Shown here: one piece after another, positions 1 to 8,073 of the stretch
Position numbering within the stretch: the stretch's first letter is position 1
Layout: every line of letters starts with the position of its first letter
DNA from: Palsa-504 sp963744575
GTDB taxonomy: Bacteria > Actinomycetota > Actinomycetes > Streptosporangiales > Streptosporangiaceae
Assembly (NCBI GenBank): GCA_963744575.1
Contig: CAVUUF010000019.1
Span: 1 to 64,000, forward strand
Direction: 5' to 3'
Length of the DNA stretch: 64,000 bases
Made by a program: the position numbers and the translations under genes
The notes under the pieces: model-generated
Told to the model about the DNA's origin: nothing
Seen by the model: only the letters and a program-made list of their open reading frames with translations
The model's database searches: none

Positions 1-2
1 TC

Positions 3-827
3 GCGCTGGCCGGCGCGGCCGCACTTGTCATCGCGGGCTGCTCGTCCGGGCCGCCTCCCGTCCACACCGGGCCCTGGCCGGACACTGCCCTGCATTACAC
101 GCCGAACAGCAACTTCGGCCAGTCGGGCCAGTACCTGCCCGGGGCCGACGGCTTCAACCTGGCCGACGTCAAGACCTATGACAAGAGCGAGCTGGACAGG
201 CTGCCGGCCGGCGTGCGAGGGCTGGTGTGGCTCGGCGACTGCAAGGGGGCCACGGCCAGCTTCCGGTCGGCCGCGGGTGCCTACGCGGGCGACCCCAAGC
301 TGTTCGGCTTCTACATCATGGATGAGCCCCTGCCGTCGACGTGCTCGCCCGCGCACCTGCTCGCCGAGGACAACTGGATCCACAAGCACGTCCCGGGCGC
401 CGTGACGTTCGCCATCCTGGAGAACCTCGGCAGCGAACAGGCCCCGACGTTCGCCGACTCGTACACCCCGGCCGATTCTGGACTGGACCTGGTCGGCCTG
501 GACCCCTACCCGGTGCGGTCCGAGCTCCCCACTCCCGACTACGCGCAGATATCCGAGTACGTGCGGATGGCCGAGGCGCGAGGATGGCCGCTGTCCTCCA
601 TCGTGCCCGTGTACCAGACCTTCGGCGGCGGCAACTATCTCGATGACGGCAACGGTCGCTGGATGCTGCCGAGCGCGGAGCAGGAGCGCCAGCTCCTGAC
701 CGACTGGGCCGCTGTCGTCCCGCATCCGAAATTCGACTACGCCTACAGCTGGGGCTCGCAGGAGGGCGATACGGCGCTGAGCCAATCGCCCGCCCTCCGG
801 GCCGTGTTCACGGCCAAGAACAAGTGA
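3..827 (+). CDS. Secreted lipoprotein with glycosidase-like TIM-barrel features (5' end outside window)
   Basis: The reading frame is already open at the window edge, so the N-terminus is missing. The first visible residues form the end of a hydrophobic signal followed by a lipobox (VIAGCSSG), so the mature protein should be lipid-anchored outside the membrane. The rest, about 255 residues, has features common in TIM-barrel glycoside hydrolases: a FGFYIMDEP strand with a candidate acidic residue, GLDPYP, and a late aromatic strand YAYSWGS. No family-level motif is decisive, so the catalytic role is inference. It is convergent with the downstream PAP2-like gene. Confidence 0.6.
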   Translation, partial: ALAGAAALVIAGCSSGPPPVHTGPWPDTALHYTPNSNFGQSGQYLPGADGFNLADVKTYDKSELDRLPAGVRGLVWLGDCKGATASFRSAAGAYAGDPKLFGFYIMDEPLPSTCSPAHLLAEDNWIHKHVPGAVTFAILENLGSEQAPTFADSYTPADSGLDLVGLDPYPVRSELPTPDYAQISEYVRMAEARGWPLSSIVPVYQTFGGGNYLDDGNGRWMLPSAEQERQLLTDWAAVVPHPKFDYAYSWGSQEGDTALSQSPALRAVFTAKNK

Positions 828-842
828 CCGCTCGCTCGAGCG

Positions 843-1535
843 TCAGCCTTCCGGCCCGTTTCGTCCAGGGGCGAACCAGGCGAGCTGGTCCAGGATGAGC
901 GCGGTGGCCAGGGCCACCGCGGTGCCGACCGCGGCTCCCCCGACGGTGTCGGTGAAGTAGTGCTGGTCCAGGGCCACCAGCGCGACCGCTACGGCGACCG
1001 CGGCCAGCTGCACGGCCACGACCACGGACAGGCGCACGGCCGCGGGTATCCGCGGGCGGACCGGGTCGGCCATCAGCACCGCGAAGACGGCGGCCACCGC
1101 GAACACCCGCGTCTCCGTCCCGCTGGGGAAACTCAGCGCGCCCAGCAGGGTCCGGCCGACCAGGGGCTTGAGGACAAGCTCGGCAAATCCCGCTGCCGCG
1201 GGCACGGCCACCGCCGCCAGCACCGCCCCCCGCCATCTGCGCGTCACCAGACAGGCCAGCACCAGCACCAGCACCATTACCACGACCGGCGTCACGTCAC
1301 CGACCCCGGCCAGGTCCTCCAGCCCTCTCCACTGCGCGCCGAGCACGCCCTGGATCCGGGCGTCGACCCAGCTGTCGAGTGGTCCCGCCCGGGTCTGTCC
1401 CGCGACCAGTGCCCCAAGCACCGCCGTGACCGCCGCGCACCCGGCCAGGATCGCGGTCGCCAGGGGGCGCATCGCCGCAGGCACCAGCGGCCGGGGCCCG
1501 GCGCGCTGCAGGTGCTCCAAGTCTCCCCATCCCAT
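843..1535 (-). CDS. PAP2-superfamily membrane phosphatase-like protein with altered motif
   Basis: A protein of 230 residues with about five hydrophobic segments. PAP2 landmarks are in order: KPLVGRT (first motif, usually ending RP), SFPSGTE (second motif, normally PSGH) and DQHYFTD (third motif, HxxxD). The family usually dephosphorylates lipid phosphates such as undecaprenyl diphosphate at the membrane. The conserved PSGH histidine is Thr here, so normal catalysis is uncertain. It lies downstream of mazG on the same strand and converges with the lipoprotein gene. Confidence 0.7.
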   Translation of the reverse strand: MGWGDLEHLQRAGPRPLVPAAMRPLATAILAGCAAVTAVLGALVAGQTRAGPLDSWVDARIQGVLGAQWRGLEDLAGVGDVTPVVVMVLVLVLACLVTRRWRGAVLAAVAVPAAAGFAELVLKPLVGRTLLGALSFPSGTETRVFAVAAVFAVLMADPVRPRIPAAVRLSVVVAVQLAAVAVAVALVALDQHYFTDTVGGAAVGTAVALATALILDQLAWFAPGRNGPEG

Positions 1536-1583
1536 GGCGTACCCGGCTCACCGTAACACGGGCAATTCTCCAGGCTGGACCGA

Positions 1584-2570
1584 TCAGGGGCCTTCGCCGC
1601 CCGGGAACCGTTCCCAGGCGCGCACGAGGTCGCGGTAGCGGCGCGCGGCCGCGCGCAGCTCCATCTCGGGATCGCGGCCCGTCGCCCGGGCCCGGGCGAC
1701 CAGCCGGAACAGCTCACGGCCGACGTCCTCGCCGGGACCGGCCGGATCCGGATCTCCGGAACCCGGATCGCCGTCCAGCCGGGCCAGGCCGCCTGGTACG
1801 CCCGCACGCTCCGCCCGGCGCTGCAGTTGCGCGGCCAGGGCCAGGGCCGGCTGGCCGAACGGCACGCCGTCGAGCGCCGAAGGCGGGCCGGGCTCGACGG
1901 AGCCGGACCGCGCGGCCCGGGCCCGCTTCTCCTCCCGCTTGATCTCGTCCCAGTTGCGCTTGACTTCCTCGGCACCGGAGACGGTCACATCGCCGAACAC
2001 GTGCGGATGGCGCCGGATCAGCTTGGCCACGATGCCGTCGGCCACGTCGTCGATAGTGTAGCGGGTGCCGTCGTCGCGTTCGGCCGCGATGCGCGCATGG
2101 AAGACTACCTGCAGCAGCACGTCGCCGAGCTCCTCACGGAGGGCCTCCGGGTCGCCCGACTCCAAGGCTTCAACTGCCTCATAGGGCTCTTCCAGCAGGT
2201 GCGGGGCGAGCGAAGCGTGGGTCTGCCTGGCGTCCCACGGGCAGTGCACCCGCAGCCGGTCCATCGTTGCCACCAAGTCGATCAGATGCGCGCCAGGCAA
2301 GCCGGCCGAGCCCTGCAGCAGCCGGGCGCCTGGCGGCACCGGAGGGTCGTTCCCCGGCTCGGCCAGCCACACCACGTCCCCGTCCGCGACTAGCGACTCG
2401 AGGCCGGACTCAGCACCTACCTGGTATGCGATGCCCGCCTCGTCCAGGGCAGGCAGCTGCGGGTGGCCCGCGGGGGCCAGTACGGCGGCCGCGGACCGCA
2501 GAGCCTGCCAGGCCGACCAGCTGAGCAGCCCCGGCGCCACCCGCGGGCTGGTCGCCAGGATGGTCAGCAA
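1584..2570 (-). CDS. mazG: MazG-family nucleoside triphosphate pyrophosphohydrolase
   Basis: MazG hydrolyses non-canonical NTPs to NMP and PPi (house-cleaning). The MazG fold is clear: CPWDARQTHASLAPHLLEE, then EALREELGDVLLQVVFHA carrying the metal-binding EExxD pattern, then RRHPHVFGDV and NWDEIKREEK. The N-terminal part (SPRVAPGLLSW) matches the extended actinobacterial form. The frame stays open upstream to 2720, but that part overlaps the SurA-like gene in another frame. I place the start at the TTG at 2570, which overlaps the preceding stop and precedes the first conserved residues (LLTILATSPRVAPG). Coupling to the SurA-like gene is inferred from this overlap. Confidence 0.88.
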   Translation of the reverse strand: MLTILATSPRVAPGLLSWSAWQALRSAAAVLAPAGHPQLPALDEAGIAYQVGAESGLESLVADGDVVWLAEPGNDPPVPPGARLLQGSAGLPGAHLIDLVATMDRLRVHCPWDARQTHASLAPHLLEEPYEAVEALESGDPEALREELGDVLLQVVFHARIAAERDDGTRYTIDDVADGIVAKLIRRHPHVFGDVTVSGAEEVKRNWDEIKREEKRARAARSGSVEPGPPSALDGVPFGQPALALAAQLQRRAERAGVPGGLARLDGDPGSGDPDPAGPGEDVGRELFRLVARARATGRDPEMELRAAARRYRDLVRAWERFPGGEGP

Positions 2571-3274
2571 GCTGGCGTCAGCCCGGATGCCGAAGCCGTC
2601 GGGGCAGGACCCGCGGACCTGAACACCATGCTGGGCGCGGCGATGACCTGGGCCTGGGCGTAATCCATCTGACCGAACTGCGGGTTGATCTTGATATCCA
2701 GGTTCTTGGCCGCCACGCACTGGGCGCGCTGGAGCTTCGCGGTGGTCACCGACTGCTCCGCGGTGGTGGCGGGTAGCCTGCCGCCGTTGGCCTGCCGGAC
2801 GAACTGGTTGTTGATGGCCTGGTAGCGGCCGAGCTCGGCGGACAGGTTCGGCGGTATCCCGTTGGCGGTCATGATCAGGTTGAGGCTGACGTTCGAGATC
2901 CCCTGGGCCTGGGCCGCGGAACTCGCCACCGCGTAGATCTGGGCCAGCGCCAGCTTCGCCTGGGCGGTGGTGACCGTGATGCCGGCCTGGCGGGCCAGCT
3001 CCTCGTTGATCTGGAACCGGACCAGCCAGGTGAGCGTCTCCTGAGTTTTCTGCTGCTGGCTCAGCTGGACGACGCCCGGGTACTGCTTGGCGGCCTCGCT
3101 GAGGTTGGTGACCTCGGTATCCAGGGTGGCGATCGTGATCCGCTGGTCACCGACGATCGCCGCGGAGCCCATCTTGACCGGGCCCGCGCTGCACCCGGCC
3201 ACCACCAGGCCCGCGCCGGCCACCAGGGCGGACACCTTGACCAGCCTGCGCAGCATCAGAACCAGCCCTCTCAT
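2564..3274 (-). CDS. SurA N-terminal-domain lipoprotein
   Basis: An exported lipoprotein with signal VKVSALVAGAGLVVAG and lipobox VVAGCSAG. About 190 residues follow that resemble the SurA/PrsA N-terminal chaperone domain (VTNLSEAAKQYPG, LTWLVRFQINEELARQAGI, TTAQAKLAL). No PpiC-type rotamase domain follows, as is usual for the actinobacterial mfd-linked form. The frame is open to an ATG at 3313, but those first codons (MLVPATW) derive from an mfd 3'-end remnant. The true start is therefore 3274 or the ATG at 3256. In related actinobacteria this gene commonly sits between mfd and mazG; here mazG follows but mfd is 33 kb away. Confidence 0.8.
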   Translation of the reverse strand: MRGLVLMLRRLVKVSALVAGAGLVVAGCSAGPVKMGSAAIVGDQRITIATLDTEVTNLSEAAKQYPGVVQLSQQQKTQETLTWLVRFQINEELARQAGITVTTAQAKLALAQIYAVASSAAQAQGISNVSLNLIMTANGIPPNLSAELGRYQAINNQFVRQANGGRLPATTAEQSVTTAKLQRAQCVAAKNLDIKINPQFGQMDYAQAQVIAAPSMVFRSAGPAPTASASGLTPAC

Positions 3275-3301
3275 CGCATCACAATCCCACCGCCAGGTCG
3301 C

Positions 3302-3400
3302 CGGTACCAGCATGGTACCGGCGCGGGTTTCAGCACCGTCGTCGGGTGCGGGCGCCGAACTCTGACCTGGAGGGAACCGGGCAGCTCGAATACCGCGTAG
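3302..3400 (-). pseudogene. Remnant of the mfd 3' end
   Basis: Read on the minus strand, this stretch encodes a peptide with the pattern RYAVFELPGSLQVRV followed by TVLKPA. It aligns with the C-terminal part of the intact Mfd (RFAPVELPDSRQVRV, TVLKPA) encoded around 36831-36930. A one-base shift then restores TMLVP, which Mfd also has. By eye the DNA is about three quarters identical over roughly 90 bp in the same orientation. It has no start or stop of its own and is frameshifted, so it is a decayed fragment. Confidence 0.85.
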
Positions 3401-3517
3401 CGATCACCGCAGTGTGCTGGCCACCAGTGAGTTCACCTAGTCAACCACCCTTACTACCGTCAAGCCTTATATCGAGCAGGTCGCGTCTCTCGGGGCGTCC
3501 GGCGGCCGAGCGGGCAA

Positions 3518-4453
3518 TCACGGGGTACGGCTGACCGAATCGGGCATGACCGCCAACTGCTGGCGCACCTGGTCCATCGTGCGCTTGCTCGCCGCGGTCC
3601 GGCGACCGTGGTAGTAGCGCTCGGCCAGGATGGTGCGCAGCACGCGCCAGCCGTCCCTGGCGGCGTTCAGGTTGCTGACGCCGTGAATCCGGGAATGCTC
3701 GTAGCTGGCGACCTCGGTCACCTTCAGCCCGGCCTGCGCGATGCGGACGTTGATCAAGGTCTCGACCTCGAATCCGTCGCCCCACAGCCTGGCGCCGCTG
3801 CCGGCCGGGACGTCCGATTCGGTGTTCAGGCCGAACACCGGGACGTGCCGCCGCCAGAAGGCGTTGTACCCGTAGCACAGATCGGAGTACTCCGTCCGGC
3901 ACAGCACGTTGACCAAGCCGCTGAGCATCCGGTTACCTATGCGGCGCAGCCGGGTGATGTCACAGCTGCCGCCGCCGACGGCAAACCTTGTCCCCTTGGC
4001 GAAATCCGCACCGTCTAGCAGGGCGCTGACGAACTCCGGGATCTCGGCCGGATCGGCCGAGCCGTCGGCGTCGACCATGGCGATGATGTCCCCGGTCGCC
4101 ACGGCGAACCCGCAGGCCAGGGCGTTGCCCTTGCCGGAGCGGTTCTGGGTGACGATCCGGACTCCCGGGCGCAGCCGGCGGGCGGTGGCGACGGTGTCGT
4201 CGACGGAGTTCCCGTCGACGACGATGACCTCGTGCAGCCCGTCCGGCAGCTTGGCGAAGACATGCGGCAGGTTGCGGGCCTCGTTCAGGGCGGGAATGAC
4301 GACCGAGACCTTCGGCCAGGCCGCGCCGATGGACGCGAACGTGGCCAGATTCCTGTGTGATTCGACGAGATCGAACACGGAGTCCCTCGGCCGCGAGCGG
4401 TCGAACGACGAATGTCGCGCCGGAATCGGGGCGAGCTCCGCTTCCTTCCCCAT
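3518..4453 (-). CDS. Family 2 glycosyltransferase (polyprenyl-phosphate sugar transferase-like)
   Basis: A soluble GT-A enzyme of 311 residues. VSVVIPALNEARN is at about 49-61, VVDGNSVDDT at about 78-87 and the metal-binding MVDADGS at about 126-132. It also has GKGNALACGF, LCYGYNAFWRRH and GFEVETL. The arrangement is that of dolichol/polyprenyl-phosphate mannosyltransferase-like enzymes without a membrane anchor. An AGGGAG-like ribosome site precedes the ATG. The gene at 5416-6294 is a close paralogue on the same strand, with one small gene between. The sugar and acceptor cannot be read from the sequence. Confidence 0.85.
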   Translation of the reverse strand: MGKEAELAPIPARHSSFDRSRPRDSVFDLVESHRNLATFASIGAAWPKVSVVIPALNEARNLPHVFAKLPDGLHEVIVVDGNSVDDTVATARRLRPGVRIVTQNRSGKGNALACGFAVATGDIIAMVDADGSADPAEIPEFVSALLDGADFAKGTRFAVGGGSCDITRLRRIGNRMLSGLVNVLCRTEYSDLCYGYNAFWRRHVPVFGLNTESDVPAGSGARLWGDGFEVETLINVRIAQAGLKVTEVASYEHSRIHGVSNLNAARDGWRVLRTILAERYYHGRRTAASKRTMDQVRQQLAVMPDSVSRTP

Positions 4454-4929
4454 GTTTCTCCCTCTCCAAGCATCCGGGCACAGCCGGACAACGATCCCCT
4501 GATGGGGTCTGATAGGACAGCGGGATACATCTGTGCGATTCGGTTGTGTATAGAGGACGCGGACATGCCCCGCGAGGTTTGCTTTGCAATCATTCGATCA
4601 CACTGCGTGCACATATCGCTCGGATCACGGCCGAGAGTGGCTTAAACAGCCAGGTCAGCGCGACATTCTTGAGCCCTTTCAGACCGCGGAGGGAGCGACG
4701 ATCAGTTCATCAGAAGTCGGACTTCTGGGCGATTTGTCCGGTCGAGTCCTTATTTACCGTAGGTAACGTTCGGATAAAGACGTCGCTTCCGGCGCGGCAG
4801 GCGCCGGGCCCGGCTGGCCGGACGGACGGAACGCCGTCCAGCACGGGGCGGCGCAGCGGCGCCATCGCCAGGAACGCCCGGCCGTTCGGCCCTAGATCTT
4901 GAACAGGCCTGCCTGGCCAGCCCAGACGG
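4454..4929. other. Intergenic region without a recognisable gene
   Basis: This 476-bp stretch between two minus-strand genes is visibly less GC-rich than its surroundings, especially 4500-4780. Open frames in it are short and show no family motifs. It presumably holds the promoter of the glycosyltransferase at 3518-4453. I see no clear terminator, RNA gene or repeat. Confidence 0.5.
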
Positions 4930-5376
4930 TCAGGTGGCGTGCTTCTGAACCATGGCGCCGAGGTTCGGCAGCGCAGCCTCGATGTGCTTGCTCGCGCCGC
5001 CACGGACGGATTTGTAGGTCTTGACAATCGCGGCTCGCTCGGACTTCCTCGCCATCGCATCCGTTACCGCGAGGAGGGCCTCCGCGACCTCGTCACCGCG
5101 CTTGGCCAGATAATCTCCGAACTCAGCGCCGCCGGTGGTGATGAAATCAGCCCAGAATGGCTCGAGTTGGCCGGTCATGTCGGGGAGCATGTTCTCCACC
5201 ACGGACTGGTAGTAGCCGGGCGCGAATGTGGTCACCACCTTGTAGGCGAGTTTGATCGCTGTCGCGGAGACGCCGGACTTGGCTGACAGCTCCTGCTTGA
5301 CAAGGTCCTGGCATTCGGCGACGACTTGCGGCCGGATCTCTGGCGCGAGCAACATCTCCCGAAGCATTGCCACCAT
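4930..5376 (-). CDS. Conserved small helical protein (resembles DUF6918 type)
   Basis: A protein of 148 residues with no signal or membrane segment, predicted helical. Landmarks are MLREMLLAPEIRPQVVAEC, ELSAKSGVSATAIKLAYK, LEPFWADF, FGDYLAKRGDEVAEALLAVTD and a C-terminal LPNLGAMVQKHAT. From memory this pattern resembles actinobacterial proteins grouped as DUF6918; the function is unknown. A GGGAG site lies upstream of the ATG. It sits between two paralogous GT2 genes on the same strand and may be co-transcribed with them. Confidence 0.65.
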   Translation of the reverse strand: MVAMLREMLLAPEIRPQVVAECQDLVKQELSAKSGVSATAIKLAYKVVTTFAPGYYQSVVENMLPDMTGQLEPFWADFITTGGAEFGDYLAKRGDEVAEALLAVTDAMARKSERAAIVKTYKSVRGGASKHIEAALPNLGAMVQKHAT

Positions 5377-5415
5377 AGGTTATTCGCTCCCTTACACGAT
5401 CGGATTCTCTAGGAT

Positions 5416-6294
5416 TTACGCGGGCTGAGTAAAGCTGTCGAGGGTGAGCTCAGCCTCGGCTGCTGGCTGGCGCAGCTCGGGCATGATCATCGCCTCGTAG
5501 TCGGCTGACCAGGTGGTATCGGCAGATCCCTCAGGCTGGGCCGTCCGCTCGGATGATAGGCGACGCTCAGTGAGGACGGTCCGCAGCACACGCATGCCAT
5601 CGCGGACGGCGTTCAGGTTGCTCACGCCGTGGATCCGGGAGTGCTCGAAGCTCGGGACCTCGGTAACCTTCAGGCCCTCCTTGGGCACACGAATGTTGAC
5701 CAGGGTCTCGACCTCGAAGCCGTCGCCCCACAGCATTCCGTCGCCGCAGGGGGCAGGCGCGGAGGTGGCGTCCAGACCCAGCAGCCTGACGTGCCTGCGC
5801 CAGAAGACGTTGTAGCCATAGCAGAGGTCCGTGTACTTAGTTCCGAACAACGTGTTGACGACTGCGCACAGGAAACGGTTGCCGAGACGGCGGACGCGGG
5901 TGATGTCGTCGCTGCCGCCGCCGTTGGCGAACCTCGTGCCCTTCGCGAAGTCAGCGCCGTCGAGCAGTGCCCCGACGAAGCGCGGGATCTCGCCCGGGTC
6001 GGCAGAGCCATCTGCATCGACCATGGCGATGACGTCCCCGGTCGCCGCCGCGAAGCCGCAGGCCAGAGCATTCCCCTTGCCCCGGCGGGTCTGCATGACG
6101 ATACGGACATCCGGGCGCATCTTGCGGGCAACGGCAATCGTGTCGTCAACGGAGTGCCCATCGACCACGATCACTTCGTGAATGTCCGGTGGCATGCGGG
6201 CCAGGACATGGGGCAGGTTGCGGGCTTCATTCAGCGTCGGGATGACTACGGATACCCGCGGCCAGCACACCACGTCATCAGGCTGAACCGTCAT
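5416..6294 (-). CDS. Family 2 glycosyltransferase, paralogue of the 3518-4453 gene
   Basis: The same architecture as the neighbour: VSVVIPTLNEARN, VVDGHSVDDT, GKGNALACGF, MVDADGSADPGEIP, GTRFANGGGSDDITR, CYGYNVFWRRH and RIHGVSNLNAVRDG. I chose the ATG at 6294 because AAGGGG precedes it at normal spacing; the frame is open to 6444, but the added residues are low-complexity and unlike the paralogue. It differs from the paralogue mainly in its termini, which implies a tandem duplication followed by divergence. The substrate is unknown. Confidence 0.85.
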   Translation of the reverse strand: MTVQPDDVVCWPRVSVVIPTLNEARNLPHVLARMPPDIHEVIVVDGHSVDDTIAVARKMRPDVRIVMQTRRGKGNALACGFAAATGDVIAMVDADGSADPGEIPRFVGALLDGADFAKGTRFANGGGSDDITRVRRLGNRFLCAVVNTLFGTKYTDLCYGYNVFWRRHVRLLGLDATSAPAPCGDGMLWGDGFEVETLVNIRVPKEGLKVTEVPSFEHSRIHGVSNLNAVRDGMRVLRTVLTERRLSSERTAQPEGSADTTWSADYEAMIMPELRQPAAEAELTLDSFTQPA

Positions 6295-6631
6295 ACGAAA
6301 CCCCTTGTCATCGTGGCCTATTCGACCGCAGGGAACCGAGAGTCCGCTCCGGGGTTGGATAACCCACCACACTGCGGGCGCTATAGGTGGCAGACGCCGA
6401 GGCCGATACCGAGGTTTACAACAAGTCTCGAGATCATCCCGCATTCAGCCGGCAAGGCCATTAATTAAGGACTTTGAGATCATCTGGGTACAATGTCCGT
6501 TTTCGCCAGCCTTGGTAATGTGCCTGCTGAGCCGGGTTGCTGAAGCTGCCATCATTGGTGCTGACAATGTCGGTATCGTTACATCCGGCAGTTCCGGCGT
6601 CCATCGATCAGCGCGGGAGTAAGGCGACCTC
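6295..6631. promoter_or_regulatory. Divergent intergenic promoter region
   Basis: A gap of 337 bp between the minus-strand GT2 gene and the plus-strand GH16 gene. The part at 6440-6600 is relatively AT-rich, as expected of a promoter. I could not assign specific -35/-10 boxes or an operator with confidence. No coding frame here shows family motifs. Confidence 0.4.
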
Positions 6632-7681
6632 ATGGCACAGGTGGCTCCTCCAGCGCCTCGGCAAGGGCACCATCAACGACCGCGCCCAGATAACCACCGG
6701 TCACGGTTTAGTACCAGCCCCGTGATCAAGACAGCCCTCATTGGCGCCGTGGTTATCTGCGCGACATCCCTCCTGGTGCCATGGCGGCTGCCGGCGGCCA
6801 GCTCCGCCAAGCGGGCTGTCGCGGCCAGGGTCTCGGCGTCGGCGCCCGCGCCGACGTCGGCGCGGGTCTACGCACTGCCGCCAGCCCCGGTAAAGTCGCC
6901 GGCCCTGGCGACGCTTCCGTTCCGGAAGCCGAAACCGAGGGCGGAACCGAGGCCGACGTTGCACCCGCGGGCCGTGACGCCGGGGCCGGCCGGCGTGCCC
7001 GGTGACTGGACACTCGAGTTCGACGCGGAGTTCAACGGCACCAGCCTGGATACGACCCAGTGGTCGACCGGCTGGTACGGCTCGGGCCTTACCCCGCCGG
7101 CCAACAACGCGGAGGATGACTGTTACGATCCCGCCCGGGTCAGCGAGGGCGGCGGGGCACTGAGCCTGTCGCTTGTCCAGCAGAGCGAGACTTGCGGCTC
7201 GCAAGAAGACTACGCCGGCGGCCTGGTCAGCACGATGGGCAATTTCAGCTTCACGTACGGCTTCATCGAGGCACGGGTGTGGCTGCCCGCGGTGGCGGGC
7301 AGCCCGGGGGAGGTCGCCAACTGGCCCGGCGTGTGGGCCGATGGCCAGAACTGGCCCCAAGACGGCGAAATCGACATCGCCGAGGGCATCGGCGGCCAGG
7401 TGTGCGCGCACTTCCACGGCCCGGAAAATCCCGGCGGCATAGGCGCCGGCAGCCAATCCGGCTGCCCTCCGGGGAATTATGCGGGCGGCTGGCACACCTT
7501 TGCCGCGGACTGGGAGCCCGGGGGCATCACCTTTTATTATGACGGCGCCGATATCGGCCGCGTCACCTCCGGGGTTACTTCCGCGCCGATGTTCCTCGTC
7601 CTTGACAACGCGGGTCAGGCTCCTGCCCACGTGCCCGCCACGATGAAGGTTGCTTACCTGCGGGTCTGGCGGCATCCGTAG
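6632..7681 (+). CDS. GH16-family secreted beta-glycanase
   Basis: GH16 enzymes cleave beta-1,3/1,4-glucans or galactans with retention. After a short cytoplasmic stretch there is an N-terminal membrane anchor (IGAVVICATSLLVPW), then an Ala/Pro-rich linker of about 70 residues. The catalytic domain begins around WTLEFDAEFNG and contains the intact active-site motif DGEIDIAEG (ExDxxE) and WPGVWADGQNWP before it. It is followed by WHTFAADWEPGGITFYYDG. About 230 residues are nearly identical to the GH16 protein encoded at 31176-31958 on the other strand. It is probably secreted or surface-anchored and trims the polymer made by this locus (inference). Confidence 0.85.
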   Translation: MAQVAPPAPRQGHHQRPRPDNHRSRFSTSPVIKTALIGAVVICATSLLVPWRLPAASSAKRAVAARVSASAPAPTSARVYALPPAPVKSPALATLPFRKPKPRAEPRPTLHPRAVTPGPAGVPGDWTLEFDAEFNGTSLDTTQWSTGWYGSGLTPPANNAEDDCYDPARVSEGGGALSLSLVQQSETCGSQEDYAGGLVSTMGNFSFTYGFIEARVWLPAVAGSPGEVANWPGVWADGQNWPQDGEIDIAEGIGGQVCAHFHGPENPGGIGAGSQSGCPPGNYAGGWHTFAADWEPGGITFYYDGADIGRVTSGVTSAPMFLVLDNAGQAPAHVPATMKVAYLRVWRHP

Positions 7682-7682
7682 C
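6984..7682 (+). repeat. Left arm of a ~0.7 kb inverted repeat (GH16 catalytic domain)
   Basis: From the GCCGGCCGGCGTGCCCGGTG boundary to the TAG stop, the DNA matches the reverse complement of about 31175-31872 with only scattered differences, more than 95 % identical by eye. Similarity stops abruptly at both ends: upstream the linkers differ, and downstream the stop is followed by unrelated sequence. Confidence 0.85.
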
Positions 7683-7821
7683 CTTAGCCTCGGCGATCCA
7701 GGTGCCGTGCCGGTTCTCTGTTGAGAGCGTGACGCTGCCCGATCTCGGTCTAACCCACAGGATGCTCCCTGTTGCCATGCGTAGCTAGAATGAGCCGAGG
7801 TTCGACCGGGAGGCCCCATAG

Positions 7822-8073
7822 GTGACAGGCGGCCGCGCCGATGGTAGCGAGCACAACGGCGCCAGCGAGCGGTTGTGCGCGTGCGGTCACGCTAAGAAGG
7901 CGCATCGGCACTACCGGCGGGGTACGGAGTGGGCCCTGTGCGACTGTCCGCGATGGTCAGGTCATGGGCCGCTGAGCCAGCTCCTGCGGCTACGGCGCTC
8001 CGGGGGCTATCGTGCCTGGCGGGCGAAGACCAGGACCGAACGGTTACCCGGCTACACCCGGCAGCTTCACTAG
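7822..8073 (+). CDS. Small Cys/His-rich protein
   Basis: An 83-residue protein starting at a GTG behind a GGGAGG ribosome site. The core CACGHAKKAHRHYRRGTEWALCDC has a CxCxH(x)nHxH...CxC arrangement suited to binding one zinc ion. A basic, arginine-rich C-terminus follows. Small proteins with this pattern are common and uncharacterised in actinomycetes. It ends within the 3' end of the convergent sigma-factor gene (4-bp overlap). Confidence 0.6.
   Translation: MTGGRADGSEHNGASERLCACGHAKKAHRHYRRGTEWALCDCPRWSGHGPLSQLLRLRRSGGYRAWRAKTRTERLPGYTRQLH

Noticed and set aside
2179..2720. Upstream extension of mazG to 2720
   Set aside because: The extra codons overlap the SurA-like gene in another frame and have no conserved residues; the start is better placed at 2570.
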